Part shown: piece after piece, positions 1 to 5,811 of the stretch
Layout: every line of letters begins with the position of its first letter
How positions within the stretch are numbered: position 1 is the first letter of the stretch
NCBI GenBank assembly: GCA_002325605.1
Contig: DCSM01000058.1
Location: forward strand, 921 to 11,930
Reading direction: 5' to 3'
DNA: 11,010 bases
Source of the DNA: Chloroflexaceae bacterium UBA1466
GTDB lineage: Bacteria; Chloroflexota; Chloroflexia; Chloroflexales; Chloroflexaceae
Notes under the pieces: generated by a model
Told to the model about the DNA's origin: nothing
The model's database searches: none
The model's input: only the letters and a program-made list of their open reading frames with translations
Translations under genes and position numbers: made by a program

Positions 1-28
1 GGCCCACCAGCTAAAGCGGTGGCCTCCG
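1..28. repeat. Diverged copy of palindromic GCTWWAGC repeat, cut by window edge
   Basis: The first bases form a hairpin: CCACC and GGTGG pair around GCTAAAGC, and GGCC at each end extends the stem with one bulge. The core GCTAAAGC and the adjoining GGCCTCC are shared with the intergenic element at 3849-3926, where GGCCTCC sits at the same side of the palindrome. I read it as a third, diverged and possibly truncated copy of that family. The match is short, so chance similarity between two stem-loops cannot be excluded. Confidence 0.4.
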
Positions 29-58
29 TGTGAAAGTAGCTTGGGTTTCAGACTAGAA

Positions 59-95
59 ACGCAGCACGAATAAAATCTGCTGCGTCTCGCTTTTT
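59..95 (+). terminator. Terminator-like hairpin upstream of the first gene
   Basis: An 8-bp perfect stem (ACGCAGCA at 59-66 with TGCTGCGT at 78-85) closes an 11-nt AU-rich loop and is followed, after a 5-nt spacer, by five T at 91-95. The spacer is longer than in the best intrinsic terminators. It probably ends a plus-strand gene lying left of the window; alternatively it is a leader structure of the gene starting at 116. Confidence 0.5.
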
Positions 96-115
96 AAGAT
101 AACTAGATTGATTTT

Positions 116-499
116 ATGAAAAACGAAAAGGGTTACTTTGCGATTCCGACGCGCCTTTTTCTTACGGCTTCACAACGCCAAAAACTCGAAACTTTGATGC
201 GCGACCAGGAAAGAGAATTGCCTGACCTTCTCACCGACCTTCTGACCAGCTACTTGGAGTACGCTTCCCCCGAAGAGGATGAAGAGGATGAGGAAACGGG
301 GCAAGTTCTCCCTCTCACTGTGAAACCTGCGCCAAATCAATTGCAGCAATGGCGCGTTGAACGGCGACGGTTGCGGGCCCGCCTCACGGCGAGCAATGCA
401 CCTCCCCCGTGGTTAGTTAGCTACCTTGCCGATTTGGAAGAGGAAATTGCGCGCTTAGAAACTGAACAGAAAGGTCTATGTGTCAAAAACCCGACTTGA
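116..499 (+). CDS. Small ribbon-helix-helix-like protein, function unknown
   Basis: This 127-residue protein is not one I recognise by name. Residues about 10-48 read like a CopG/Arc ribbon-helix-helix unit: a short strand (TRLFLT), a charged helix (SQRQKLETLMRDQER) and a second helix (LPDLLTDLLTSYLEYA). A strongly acidic linker follows at about 52-62 (EEDEEDEE), then a basic stretch and a C-terminal amphipathic helix that could form a coiled coil (LADLEEEIARLETE). A DNA-binding or dimerising role is inference. The ATG at 116 is the earliest possible start because an in-frame TAG lies at 104-106, and no Shine-Dalgarno sequence precedes it, so translation is weak, leaderless or starts internally. 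Its last 20 bases overlap tlyA, which suggests co-transcription and translational coupling with that gene. Confidence 0.7.
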   Translation: MKNEKGYFAIPTRLFLTASQRQKLETLMRDQERELPDLLTDLLTSYLEYASPEEDEEDEETGQVLPLTVKPAPNQLQQWRVERRRLRARLTASNAPPPWLVSYLADLEEEIARLETEQKGLCVKNPT

Positions 500-1334
500 T
501 CAATTGCTAGTCCTAAGGGGGCTGGCCGAAAACCGTAGTAGGGCCCAAGCTTTGTTGTTAGCCGGTAAAGTTCGCGTTGCGGGGCAGGTACAAACGAAAG
601 CGGGCTTTGCGGTAGCCGAAGATATTGACCTTGTGGTTGAGTCGCCGCTCCCTTATGCCAGTCGGGGGGGCTTCAAGCTGGCCCACGCCCTGGATACCTT
701 TCAGCTAGATGCGACGGGTTTGGTCGCCCTTGACGCAGGAGCTTCCACGGGGGGCTTTACCGATGTTCTGTTGCAAAGGGGGGCAAAGCGCGTCTATGCT
801 GTAGACGTAGGTTATGGGCAGCTTGCGTGGGCCTTGCGGCAAGACCCACGGGTCATCCCCGTAGAACGGACAAACATCCGTTACCTGGAAAGCTTACCTT
901 CACCTTTAGCGCTCCCTGCGTCGCCAAATAGCTCTCCTGAAGGTGAGCTAGAACAGCAGGAGGGCGAGAAAGCAGCTTGTGCTTCAGTCGATCTTTCTTT
1001 TATTTCGCTGCGGCTGGTTTTACCGGCCATCCAACGCCTTCTGACTTCAGACGCTTGGGTTGTCGCTCTGGTCAAGCCCCAGTTTGAGGCGGGAGTCAAG
1101 CAGGTGGGGAAGGGAGGGGTAGTCCGCGAACCGGCGGTGCATCGGCAAGTCTTGGGGGAAGTGATGGAAGCTGCAACTTTCCTGGGGTTAAGCCCCTGGG
1201 GTTTAACCCGCTCACCCATTACTGGGCCAGCGGGCAACCAAGAGTTCCTTCTGTGGCTTCAAAACGGGAGGCTTCAGCCAACCTCTCCTTTGGGGGCCGA
1301 GCTTTTAATCGTCAAGGCTTTGCAGGGTAAATAG
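480..1334 (+). CDS. tlyA: TlyA-family S4-domain rRNA 2'-O-methyltransferase / haemolysin A
   Basis: Family members methylate ribose 2'-O positions in 16S and 23S rRNA (affecting capreomycin sensitivity) and were originally named haemolysins. An S4 RNA-binding domain occupies about 1-60 (TRLDQLLVLRGLAENRSRAQ), followed by SRGGFKL and an FtsJ-like Rossmann methyltransferase with the SAM loop LDAGASTGGFTD (about 84-95), VYAVDVGYGQL, VDLSFISLR and the KPQFE motif (199-203). These cover the expected K-D-K-E-type catalytic elements. Length (284) is slightly above the usual, owing to a Pro/Ser/Glu-rich insert at about 140-168. The GTG start at 480 has AAAGG upstream, inside the preceding gene. The 3' end overlaps the convergent jag gene by 23 bases, so no terminator separates them. 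Confidence 0.93.
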   Translation: MSKTRLDQLLVLRGLAENRSRAQALLLAGKVRVAGQVQTKAGFAVAEDIDLVVESPLPYASRGGFKLAHALDTFQLDATGLVALDAGASTGGFTDVLLQRGAKRVYAVDVGYGQLAWALRQDPRVIPVERTNIRYLESLPSPLALPASPNSSPEGELEQQEGEKAACASVDLSFISLRLVLPAIQRLLTSDAWVVALVKPQFEAGVKQVGKGGVVREPAVHRQVLGEVMEAATFLGLSPWGLTRSPITGPAGNQEFLLWLQNGRLQPTSPLGAELLIVKALQGK

Positions 1335-2034
1335 CTACTTTGCGGTTTTCGCCTTCGCCGACGCTCTGCGTATAAACTTTGGGGTCTTTTTGCAAAGCCA
1401 AATGCACGATGCGCCGCTCATAAGCGGCCATCGGCTCTAGCGTAATCGCTCGGCCACCTTCTGTGACCCGTTCCGCAATTCGGCGGGCCAGGCTTTCCAA
1501 AGATTCCCGCCGCCGTTGCCGATAGTTGCCTACATCTACGACAATCTGCGACCACTTCTGCTCTTTCCGACTCACGATCAAGTTGACCAAAAACTGGAGC
1601 GAAAGGAGTGTATCTCCGCGTCGCCCAATCAGCAGACCCGTTACCTGCTCATCCGTACCTTCAACGTGCAAGGTAATGCTCTCTTCAAGCTCCCCCTTCT
1701 GGCTCGTCTCCCGCTCGATTACGGCAGTGACGTAAGCCTGAATATCCATCCGTTCCAAAATAGCTTCCAGGATCCGGCGGGCCAAAGGCGCACTAGATCC
1801 AGGTGACTTCTTCGGCTCGGCAGGCGGGGAAGCCCCTAGCTGGTGGCTCGCTTCGGCCACAGGGCTAGGAACTTCATCGTCATCAACAACAGTAACGCGG
1901 ACAAGAGCCTCTTCGCCCGACTCATTTGATTCCAAGACCGCAATCGCCACTTCGTCGCGGTCTTTGCCCAACTGCGTGAGGGCCAGTTCGACAGCTTCAG
2001 CAACCGTGCGGGCGCTGATCTCAATACTCTTCAT
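1312..2034 (-). CDS. khpB: Jag/KhpB RNA-binding protein (Jag-N, KH, R3H domains)
   Basis: KhpB (Jag, SpoIIIJ-associated protein) is a cytoplasmic RNA-binding protein that, in Gram-positive bacteria, partners with KhpA and affects cell division and elongation. The 240-residue product has a Jag-N domain (1-50, starting MKSIEISARTVAEAVELAL), a Pro/Ser-rich linker (55-83), a KH domain with the loop GRRG (137-140) followed by DTLLSLQFLVN, and an R3H domain with the RxxxH signature (R207, H211) in YERRIVHLAL. It lies 69 bases downstream of yidC on the same strand, the standard yidC-jag arrangement, and probably shares its transcript. Its stop codon lies within the end of tlyA on the other strand. 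AGGAAAGGG upstream can act as a ribosome binding site, at slightly long spacing. Confidence 0.93.
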   Translation of the reverse strand: MKSIEISARTVAEAVELALTQLGKDRDEVAIAVLESNESGEEALVRVTVVDDDEVPSPVAEASHQLGASPPAEPKKSPGSSAPLARRILEAILERMDIQAYVTAVIERETSQKGELEESITLHVEGTDEQVTGLLIGRRGDTLLSLQFLVNLIVSRKEQKWSQIVVDVGNYRQRRRESLESLARRIAERVTEGGRAITLEPMAAYERRIVHLALQKDPKVYTQSVGEGENRKVAIYPAKP

Positions 2035-2103
2035 TGCTTCTGCTACCCTTTCCTAGCTAAAACCCGTTTGCAGATCATTCTTGCTTTACTCAAACTCCGT
2101 TGG

Positions 2104-3117
2104 CTACTTTCGTCGCCGGGAGCGCCGGTTGGGGGCCTGGGCCTCACCTTCAGCAGAGCTATCCGTTCCCACTTGCCTCGCCGCTTCCGAGAGAGGCTCC
2201 GGCGTTTTTGTAAGCCGGGGGCCACCTTCAGGCTCCAGTTCGGTCAGCGGGCGGAGCAGGTCCCAAAAATCCAGACTGTTTGGGGCTGCTTGCGCCGCAC
2301 CAGAAGGAGCTTGATTAGCCTCACCTTCTAGCCCAAGTTCGGGTTGCGGAGCCTGGTCGGGGGGGAGGAAGGGTAAGTAATTGGCCAACGAACCCCAACC
2401 AGAGGTAAAGTATTGCTGAACAATCCCCACAACGCTGCTGGTGACCCAGTAAAGTACTGCGCCCGCCGGGAAGGTAAAAGCAATGTACCCAAAGACCAAG
2501 GGCATAAAGAGCATCGTCTGCGTCATGGCTTTTTGTTGGGGGTCTTGCATCCGTGGGGTAGCCATTACTTGTTGGATAAACTGCAAGATCACGGATAGAA
2601 TCGGCAAGATCAAGTATTCTGGGCCATGGAAATCCTTGAAGCCTTCGGTGAAAGGGGCCCGCCCCAAGTCAAGGAGACCTAAGAAGGGTTGATGTAAAAC
2701 TTGTTTGACAGACTCATTAAGAAGCGCGGCTTTGACTCCCGCACTCAGATATTGCTGTTGTTCGGGAAGCATCAGGTGATAGACCGCCTGATAGACCCCA
2801 AAGAAAATGGGCAACTGAAAAAGCAGCGGGACACAACCCCCGACGGGGTTGATCTGATGTTGCTGATAGAGTTTGACCGTCTCTTCTTGGAGCTTCTTGG
2901 CATCTTTGCCATGTTTGCGTTGAAGCTCCTTCATTTTGGGTTGGATTTCCTGCATTCGGCGGCTCGAACGAATCGAACTCAAGGTAAGGGGCAGAATAAC
3001 CAACCGCGTACAGACCGTGAATAAAATGATTCCTAGGCCAGCATTGCCGGTGAAGGTTGCGAACCAGAGCAAAACTTGCTCTAAAAAACCGACAAAATAG
3101 CCCCAAATTTCACCCAT
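2104..3117 (-). CDS. yidC: YidC/OxaA membrane protein insertase
   Basis: YidC inserts membrane proteins alone or with SecYEG. This 337-residue form has the Oxa1 core without the large periplasmic domain of proteobacterial YidC: a first core helix with the groove arginine (R38, in CTRLVILPL), a cytoplasmic basic helical hairpin at about 50-90 (SSRRMQEIQPKMKELQRKHG), the conserved NPVGGCVPLLFQLPIFFGVYQ helix, then helices at about 168-186 and 200-234. I see no lipoprotein cysteine near the N-terminus, unlike Bacillus SpoIIIJ. Residues 250-337 form a long Pro/Glu/Gln/Ala-rich tail ending in RRSRRRK, which may contact ribosomes (inference). It follows rnpA by 121 bases; yidD, often found between them, is not present. 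The ribosome binding site is weak (AGAAGA). Confidence 0.96.
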   Translation of the reverse strand: MGEIWGYFVGFLEQVLLWFATFTGNAGLGIILFTVCTRLVILPLTLSSIRSSRRMQEIQPKMKELQRKHGKDAKKLQEETVKLYQQHQINPVGGCVPLLFQLPIFFGVYQAVYHLMLPEQQQYLSAGVKAALLNESVKQVLHQPFLGLLDLGRAPFTEGFKDFHGPEYLILPILSVILQFIQQVMATPRMQDPQQKAMTQTMLFMPLVFGYIAFTFPAGAVLYWVTSSVVGIVQQYFTSGWGSLANYLPFLPPDQAPQPELGLEGEANQAPSGAAQAAPNSLDFWDLLRPLTELEPEGGPRLTKTPEPLSEAARQVGTDSSAEGEAQAPNRRSRRRK

Positions 3118-3177
3118 AATTCATATCTTCTACCCCGTTGCGCTCCACCTTTGGCAAATTCGGGGCACTAAGGAAGC

Positions 3178-3221
3178 CTTGCGGCGCGAGCGAAGGAAAA
3201 AAGGTTTCTTCGCGCAGCAAG
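3178..3221. other. Imperfect hairpin in the rnpA-yidC gap
   Basis: The gap of 121 bases between rnpA and yidC holds no recognisable gene. It contains a hairpin: CTTGCGGC (3178-3185) pairs with GCAGCAAG (3214-3221) with one mismatch, and GCGAAG (3190-3195) pairs with CTTCGC (3208-3213), leaving a 4-nt bulge and a 12-nt A/T-rich loop. There is no U tract on either side, so it is not a clear terminator. It could be a processing or mRNA-stability element that separates rnpA from yidC expression. Confidence 0.4.
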
Positions 3222-3238
3222 CCGGCCCGCCCAGAAGC

Positions 3239-3598
3239 CTACGTTTTAGGTTCCGGGGCCCAAACCTGCGCTCGCCGGAGGAGGGTTTCAATCGCGGTCT
3301 GGAGGGTCGGAAAAGGTACTTGCCCTACGGCGGCGGTCCGGACCGTGAAGATCAAATCCACCCCTTCTTCAAGCTGGGCCAAAATGAGCCGCACCGCTTC
3401 GCGGACCCGCCGCTTGGCCCGATTGCGCTGGGCGGCATGACCAACCATTTTGCGGCTCACCACAATACCACACCGCGCCGGTTTGGGCCGGCGGCTAGGC
3501 GCAACCGTTAAAACCAAGAGCGCGTGCCGCAAAGAGGTTCCTTCACGGCGCACCCGTTGAAAATCCCGCGAAGATCGAAGGCGATTCGCCCGCTTCAC
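3239..3598 (-). CDS. rnpA: Ribonuclease P protein component
   Basis: RnpA binds the RNase P RNA and helps it cleave 5' leaders from tRNA precursors. The 119-residue protein has the family N-terminus (MKRANRLRSSRDFQRVRREG), a central beta strand region (GIVVSRKMVGHAAQRN) and the RNR signature RNRAKRRVREAVR (about 58-70), which contacts the RNA. Length and order are normal. The start is GTG at 3598, five bases after the rpmH stop codon, so it is probably translationally coupled to rpmH. The rpmH-rnpA pair is one of the most conserved bacterial gene pairs. Confidence 0.96.
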   Translation of the reverse strand: MKRANRLRSSRDFQRVRREGTSLRHALLVLTVAPSRRPKPARCGIVVSRKMVGHAAQRNRAKRRVREAVRLILAQLEEGVDLIFTVRTAAVGQVPFPTLQTAIETLLRRAQVWAPEPKT

Positions 3599-3603
3599 CC
3601 TGC

Positions 3604-3777
3604 TTAACGATGCCCCCCACGAACAACCCGGCGCTCATCGCTGACGGTCAACTTCCAGCGGCCTCGCATGCGGCGGCGGCGCAGAACTTCGCGCCCGTCC
3701 TTTGTACTCATGCGTTCCAAAAAGCCGTGTTTGCGGCGACGTGGAATGCGCTTAGGTTGCCAAGTTCGCTTTGTCAT
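3604..3777 (-). CDS. rpmH: 50S ribosomal protein L34, with C-terminal extension
   Basis: I translated this short gene directly. It encodes 57 residues starting MTKRTWQPKRIPRRRKHGF and continuing with LERMSTKDGREVLRRRR and MRGRWKLTV, the L34 pattern throughout. L34 is a small basic protein of the large ribosomal subunit. The standard protein stops near the LTV motif at about 45 residues; here twelve more follow (SDERRVVRGGHR). The sequence is unbroken and runs straight into rnpA five bases later, so the extension is real unless the stop has been lost by mutation. AAAGGGA lies 13 bases before the ATG. No convincing sigma70 promoter was found directly upstream; dnaA, often the next gene, is not there. 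Confidence 0.96.
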   Translation of the reverse strand: MTKRTWQPKRIPRRRKHGFLERMSTKDGREVLRRRRMRGRWKLTVSDERRVVRGGHR

Positions 3778-3848
3778 AGAAAAAAGCTGTTCCCTTTCTG
3801 CGCTTTATGACGTTTGTGATCTGGTAGTCCTGTAAGAGTAGTGGACTT

Positions 3849-3926
3849 TGGAGATCTTTAACGGAATCCAAAGGCTTTAGCCTTTGGCCTCCTGGACATA
3901 ATCAGCACTACTGACTTTAGCACTAC
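3849..3926 (-). repeat. Intergenic palindromic repeat, copy B (inverted relative to copy C)
   Basis: The core is a near-perfect 20-base palindrome (CCAAAGGCTTTAGCCTTTGG at 3868-3887). The resemblance to the element at 5660-5761 goes beyond the palindrome. Read on the minus strand, 3926-3911 is GTAGTGCTAAAGTCAG, one mismatch from 5660-5675. The palindrome is followed by GGATTCC and then AAAGATCTCCA (3859-3849), both also found in copy C in the same order. It lies in the 253-base gap between rpmH and the S1-domain gene, so any rpmH promoter would have to lie in or beside it. This is an interspersed non-coding element; no coding capacity is seen. Confidence 0.8.
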
Positions 3927-3964
3927 CTGTTACCTTTACCTTGGCCCAGCTTGGGGCCCAGGAG

Positions 3965-4005
3965 AAAAAGCTGCCGGAGACCCGAAGCCCTGAATCTCCA
4001 GCAGC
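3965..4005 (-). terminator. Intrinsic terminator of the S1-domain gene
   Basis: On the minus strand, GCTGCTGGAGA (4005-3995) pairs with TCTCCGGCAGC (3980-3970) through 11 base pairs including one U-G wobble. The loop is 14 nt, and TTTTT (3969-3965) follows directly. It begins 25 bases after the stop codon of the S1-domain gene. It is the best intrinsic terminator in the window, and it separates that gene from the rpmH cluster. Confidence 0.85.
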
Positions 4006-4030
4006 GAAGCTAGAGCAAGGGCCACGGGGC

Positions 4031-5575
4031 CTACCCTTCCCCTTCGTCTTCATCAGCTTTCCGCAACGTGCGGTGCTGGGCTTCCTTCAGCTTTTGCTGG
4101 CGTTGGTTTAGGGTTTGTTTATCCTCTTCTTCGACTTCTACTTCTTCGCGTTGCTCGTCTTGCCGCCGGCGGTCCCGCCGACTTGGCCCCCCAAACTTGG
4201 CCATCAGATCCTCTAAGGTTGCATTCCCCGTAAATTCTTCTTCAACATCATCTGTTGCATAGAATTCAGGGACATGGGGAACCGCTACCTCTTGACTCCG
4301 AGGGCGACGCGAGCGCCGATTTCCATCGCGGTCTCCCCGGTCCCGGCGACCTTGACCTTCCTCCCGGAGCGCGGCAGCAGTGGTGAACCGGGCTACCGCT
4401 CCGGGCCCCGTGCGCGGCGTAGCGACAGCCGTCGAAGCTGAAGCTGTAGGTTCTTGCGGTTTGGGGGGGGGCTCTTCCAACCGCATCGAGAGACTGATCC
4501 GTTTGCTCTGTGTCTCAACTTCCAACACCCGCACCTTGATCCGATCTCCCTCTTTGACCACATCATCGACCTTCTCGACGTGATCTTCAGCCAATTGGGA
4601 AATATGGACCAGGCCATCGCGCCCAACCCCGATGTCTACAAAGGCCCCAAACTGCGCCAGACCACTCACAACCCCATCGAAAATCTGGCCCGGGGCCAAT
4701 TGTTGCAGCTTCTGAATGCGTTGCGCTTTCCGCAAGCTCAGGCTGATCCGTGTCCCTTCGGGGTCAATCTCAAGCAACTTAAAGGTATGGACATTCCCAA
4801 CTTGGACTGCATCTTCAGGCTTTTCCACCCGCCCTTCGGCGAGTTCCGAAATATGGACCAAGCCATCTTTGCCCACGCCAATATCAACAAAGGCCCCAAA
4901 CTTGGAAAGGCCCGTAACGCGCCCTTCCACCGTATCTCCAACCTTGAGTTCGGCTAGTTTTTCCCGATTTACTTCGGCTCGCCGATTCCGATTGCGCCGG
5001 CCCCCACTTTCGCCAGGGCTCCGTTCGCGCACCGTTCGCATGGTCAAGCTAATGCGGCGGGCCTCAAAGTCCAGGCTCTTAACACGCACTTTGACCAGAT
5101 CATTGATCTGCACGACATCCGAAGGGGAATTGATGCGAGTATCGCTCATTTCTGAAATATGCACCAACCCGTCGCGCCCGATGCCGATGTCCACGAAAAT
5201 CCCATAAAGGGCAATTGAAGTTACGCGCCCTTCCAGTTCCATCCCCACGCTTAAATCGCGTAAGCGACGCGGCAGCCGAGGGTTTTCCTCCTCGACAGGG
5301 GTGAAACTAGCCCCATCCGTTGCGATCTCGGCCTCGCCAGCTGGCGCGATCTCGGCCTCGCCAGCTGGCGCAGTTACCTCAGAGCCTGGCCCTTCGCCTT
5401 CAAGTTCCGTTACCTCAAGCCCATTCGCTGTGCCCACTTCACGGGCTAAAGGTGTTGCTCCCTCTAGCTCTGGAGCCTCACCTTCCAGCGGTTGAGGGAT
5501 TTGATCCTGTGTCAAAGGTAAATCACCAAGCACGCCATCTTCAACAAGCTCCGCCACACGGTCCTGTTCCGTCAT
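4031..5575 (-). CDS. RNA-binding protein with three S1 domains (RpsA-like)
   Basis: The 514-residue product carries three S1 (OB-fold) RNA-binding domains at about 108-181, 209-283 and 293-366. Each shows the G.V..[LY].FGAFVDIGxGxDGLVHISE pattern and ends in RISLSMR or a variant. It resembles ribosomal protein S1 of lineages with a short form, and probably helps mRNA binding or turnover. The N-terminal ~100 residues are acidic and Pro/Glu-rich, with an in-frame duplication. The C-terminal ~145 residues alternate basic (RRSRRPR) and acidic (EEVEVEEED) low-complexity stretches, with no fourth S1 domain. I chose the ATG at 5575: GGAGGA lies about 9 bases before it, whereas the in-frame ATG at 5584 directly abuts that GGAGGA. 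The gene is apparently monocistronic, with its own promoter and terminator, and lies between two inverted repeats. Confidence 0.92.
   Translation of the reverse strand: MTEQDRVAELVEDGVLGDLPLTQDQIPQPLEGEAPELEGATPLAREVGTANGLEVTELEGEGPGSEVTAPAGEAEIAPAGEAEIATDGASFTPVEEENPRLPRRLRDLSVGMELEGRVTSIALYGIFVDIGIGRDGLVHISEMSDTRINSPSDVVQINDLVKVRVKSLDFEARRISLTMRTVRERSPGESGGRRNRNRRAEVNREKLAELKVGDTVEGRVTGLSKFGAFVDIGVGKDGLVHISELAEGRVEKPEDAVQVGNVHTFKLLEIDPEGTRISLSLRKAQRIQKLQQLAPGQIFDGVVSGLAQFGAFVDIGVGRDGLVHISQLAEDHVEKVDDVVKEGDRIKVRVLEVETQSKRISLSMRLEEPPPKPQEPTASASTAVATPRTGPGAVARFTTAAALREEGQGRRDRGDRDGNRRSRRPRSQEVAVPHVPEFYATDDVEEEFTGNATLEDLMAKFGGPSRRDRRRQDEQREEVEVEEEDKQTLNQRQQKLKEAQHRTLRKADEDEGEG
5322..5369 (-). 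repeat. Perfect 24-bp tandem duplication inside the S1-domain gene
   Basis: Two identical 24-bp units (5322-5345 and 5346-5369) sit head to tail. They encode APAGEAEI twice in the acidic N-terminal region, keep the reading frame, and lie outside the S1 domains. Exact identity suggests a recent duplication by slippage or unequal exchange. Confidence 0.95.
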
Positions 5576-5608
5576 TGCCAACATTCCTCCTAAATCGCGG
5601 TTAAAACC

Positions 5609-5636
5609 CTTACAAGCCAGATAAATGATTTGTCAA
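5609..5636 (-). promoter_or_regulatory. Sigma70-type promoter for the S1-domain gene
   Basis: On the minus strand a perfect -35 box TTGACA (5636-5631) is followed after 16 bases by TGTAAG (5614-5609), a 4/6 match to TATAAT. Transcription would start near 5602, giving a short leader before the GGAGGA ribosome binding site and the ATG at 5575. Confidence 0.6.
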
Positions 5637-5659
5637 GCAAAAAATCCTACTTAAAGATC

Positions 5660-5761
5660 GTAGTGCCAAAGTCAGGATTGGGGAAGATTGGAGTCCAAAG
5701 GCTTTAGCCTTTGGGGCCAATGGCTAAAGCCATCGGATTCCATTTTCCAAAAAGATCTCCA
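5660..5761 (+). repeat. Intergenic palindromic repeat, copy C (double hairpin)
   Basis: This copy holds two adjacent palindromes: CCAAAGGCTTTAGCCTTTGG (5695-5714) and CCAATGGCTAAAGCCATCGG (5717-5736). They are enclosed by GGAGTCC (5690-5696) and GGATTCC (5735-5741), which are near-complementary, so the 52-base core can fold as one long cruciform or as two hairpins. The flanks GTAGTGCCAAAGTCAG (5660-5675) and AAAGATCTCCA (5751-5761) recur, inverted, in copy B. It fills most of the 236-base space between the VWA gene and the S1-domain gene. The only other thing seen in that space is the S1 promoter. Confidence 0.85.
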
Positions 5762-5811
5762 TTTGTTGAGAAAGTAATCAGATGAATAAGTTTCCCCACG
5801 CCTGAGCTAAA

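Noticed and set aside
2043..2225. Short minus-strand frame between yidC and jag as a possible extra gene
   Set aside because: It lies mostly inside the yidC tail in another frame, is Arg/Ser-rich because of the frame, and shows no domain.
3942..3961. GGCCC/GGGCC hairpin beyond the S1-gene terminator
   Set aside because: It is short and GC-rich and lacks a U tract; at best it is a second fold near the real terminator.
4454..4957. A 167-codon plus-strand frame with internally repeated segments
   Set aside because: It is antisense to the S1-domain gene, and its internal repeats simply mirror the repeated S1 domains. It has no ribosome binding site and no family resemblance.
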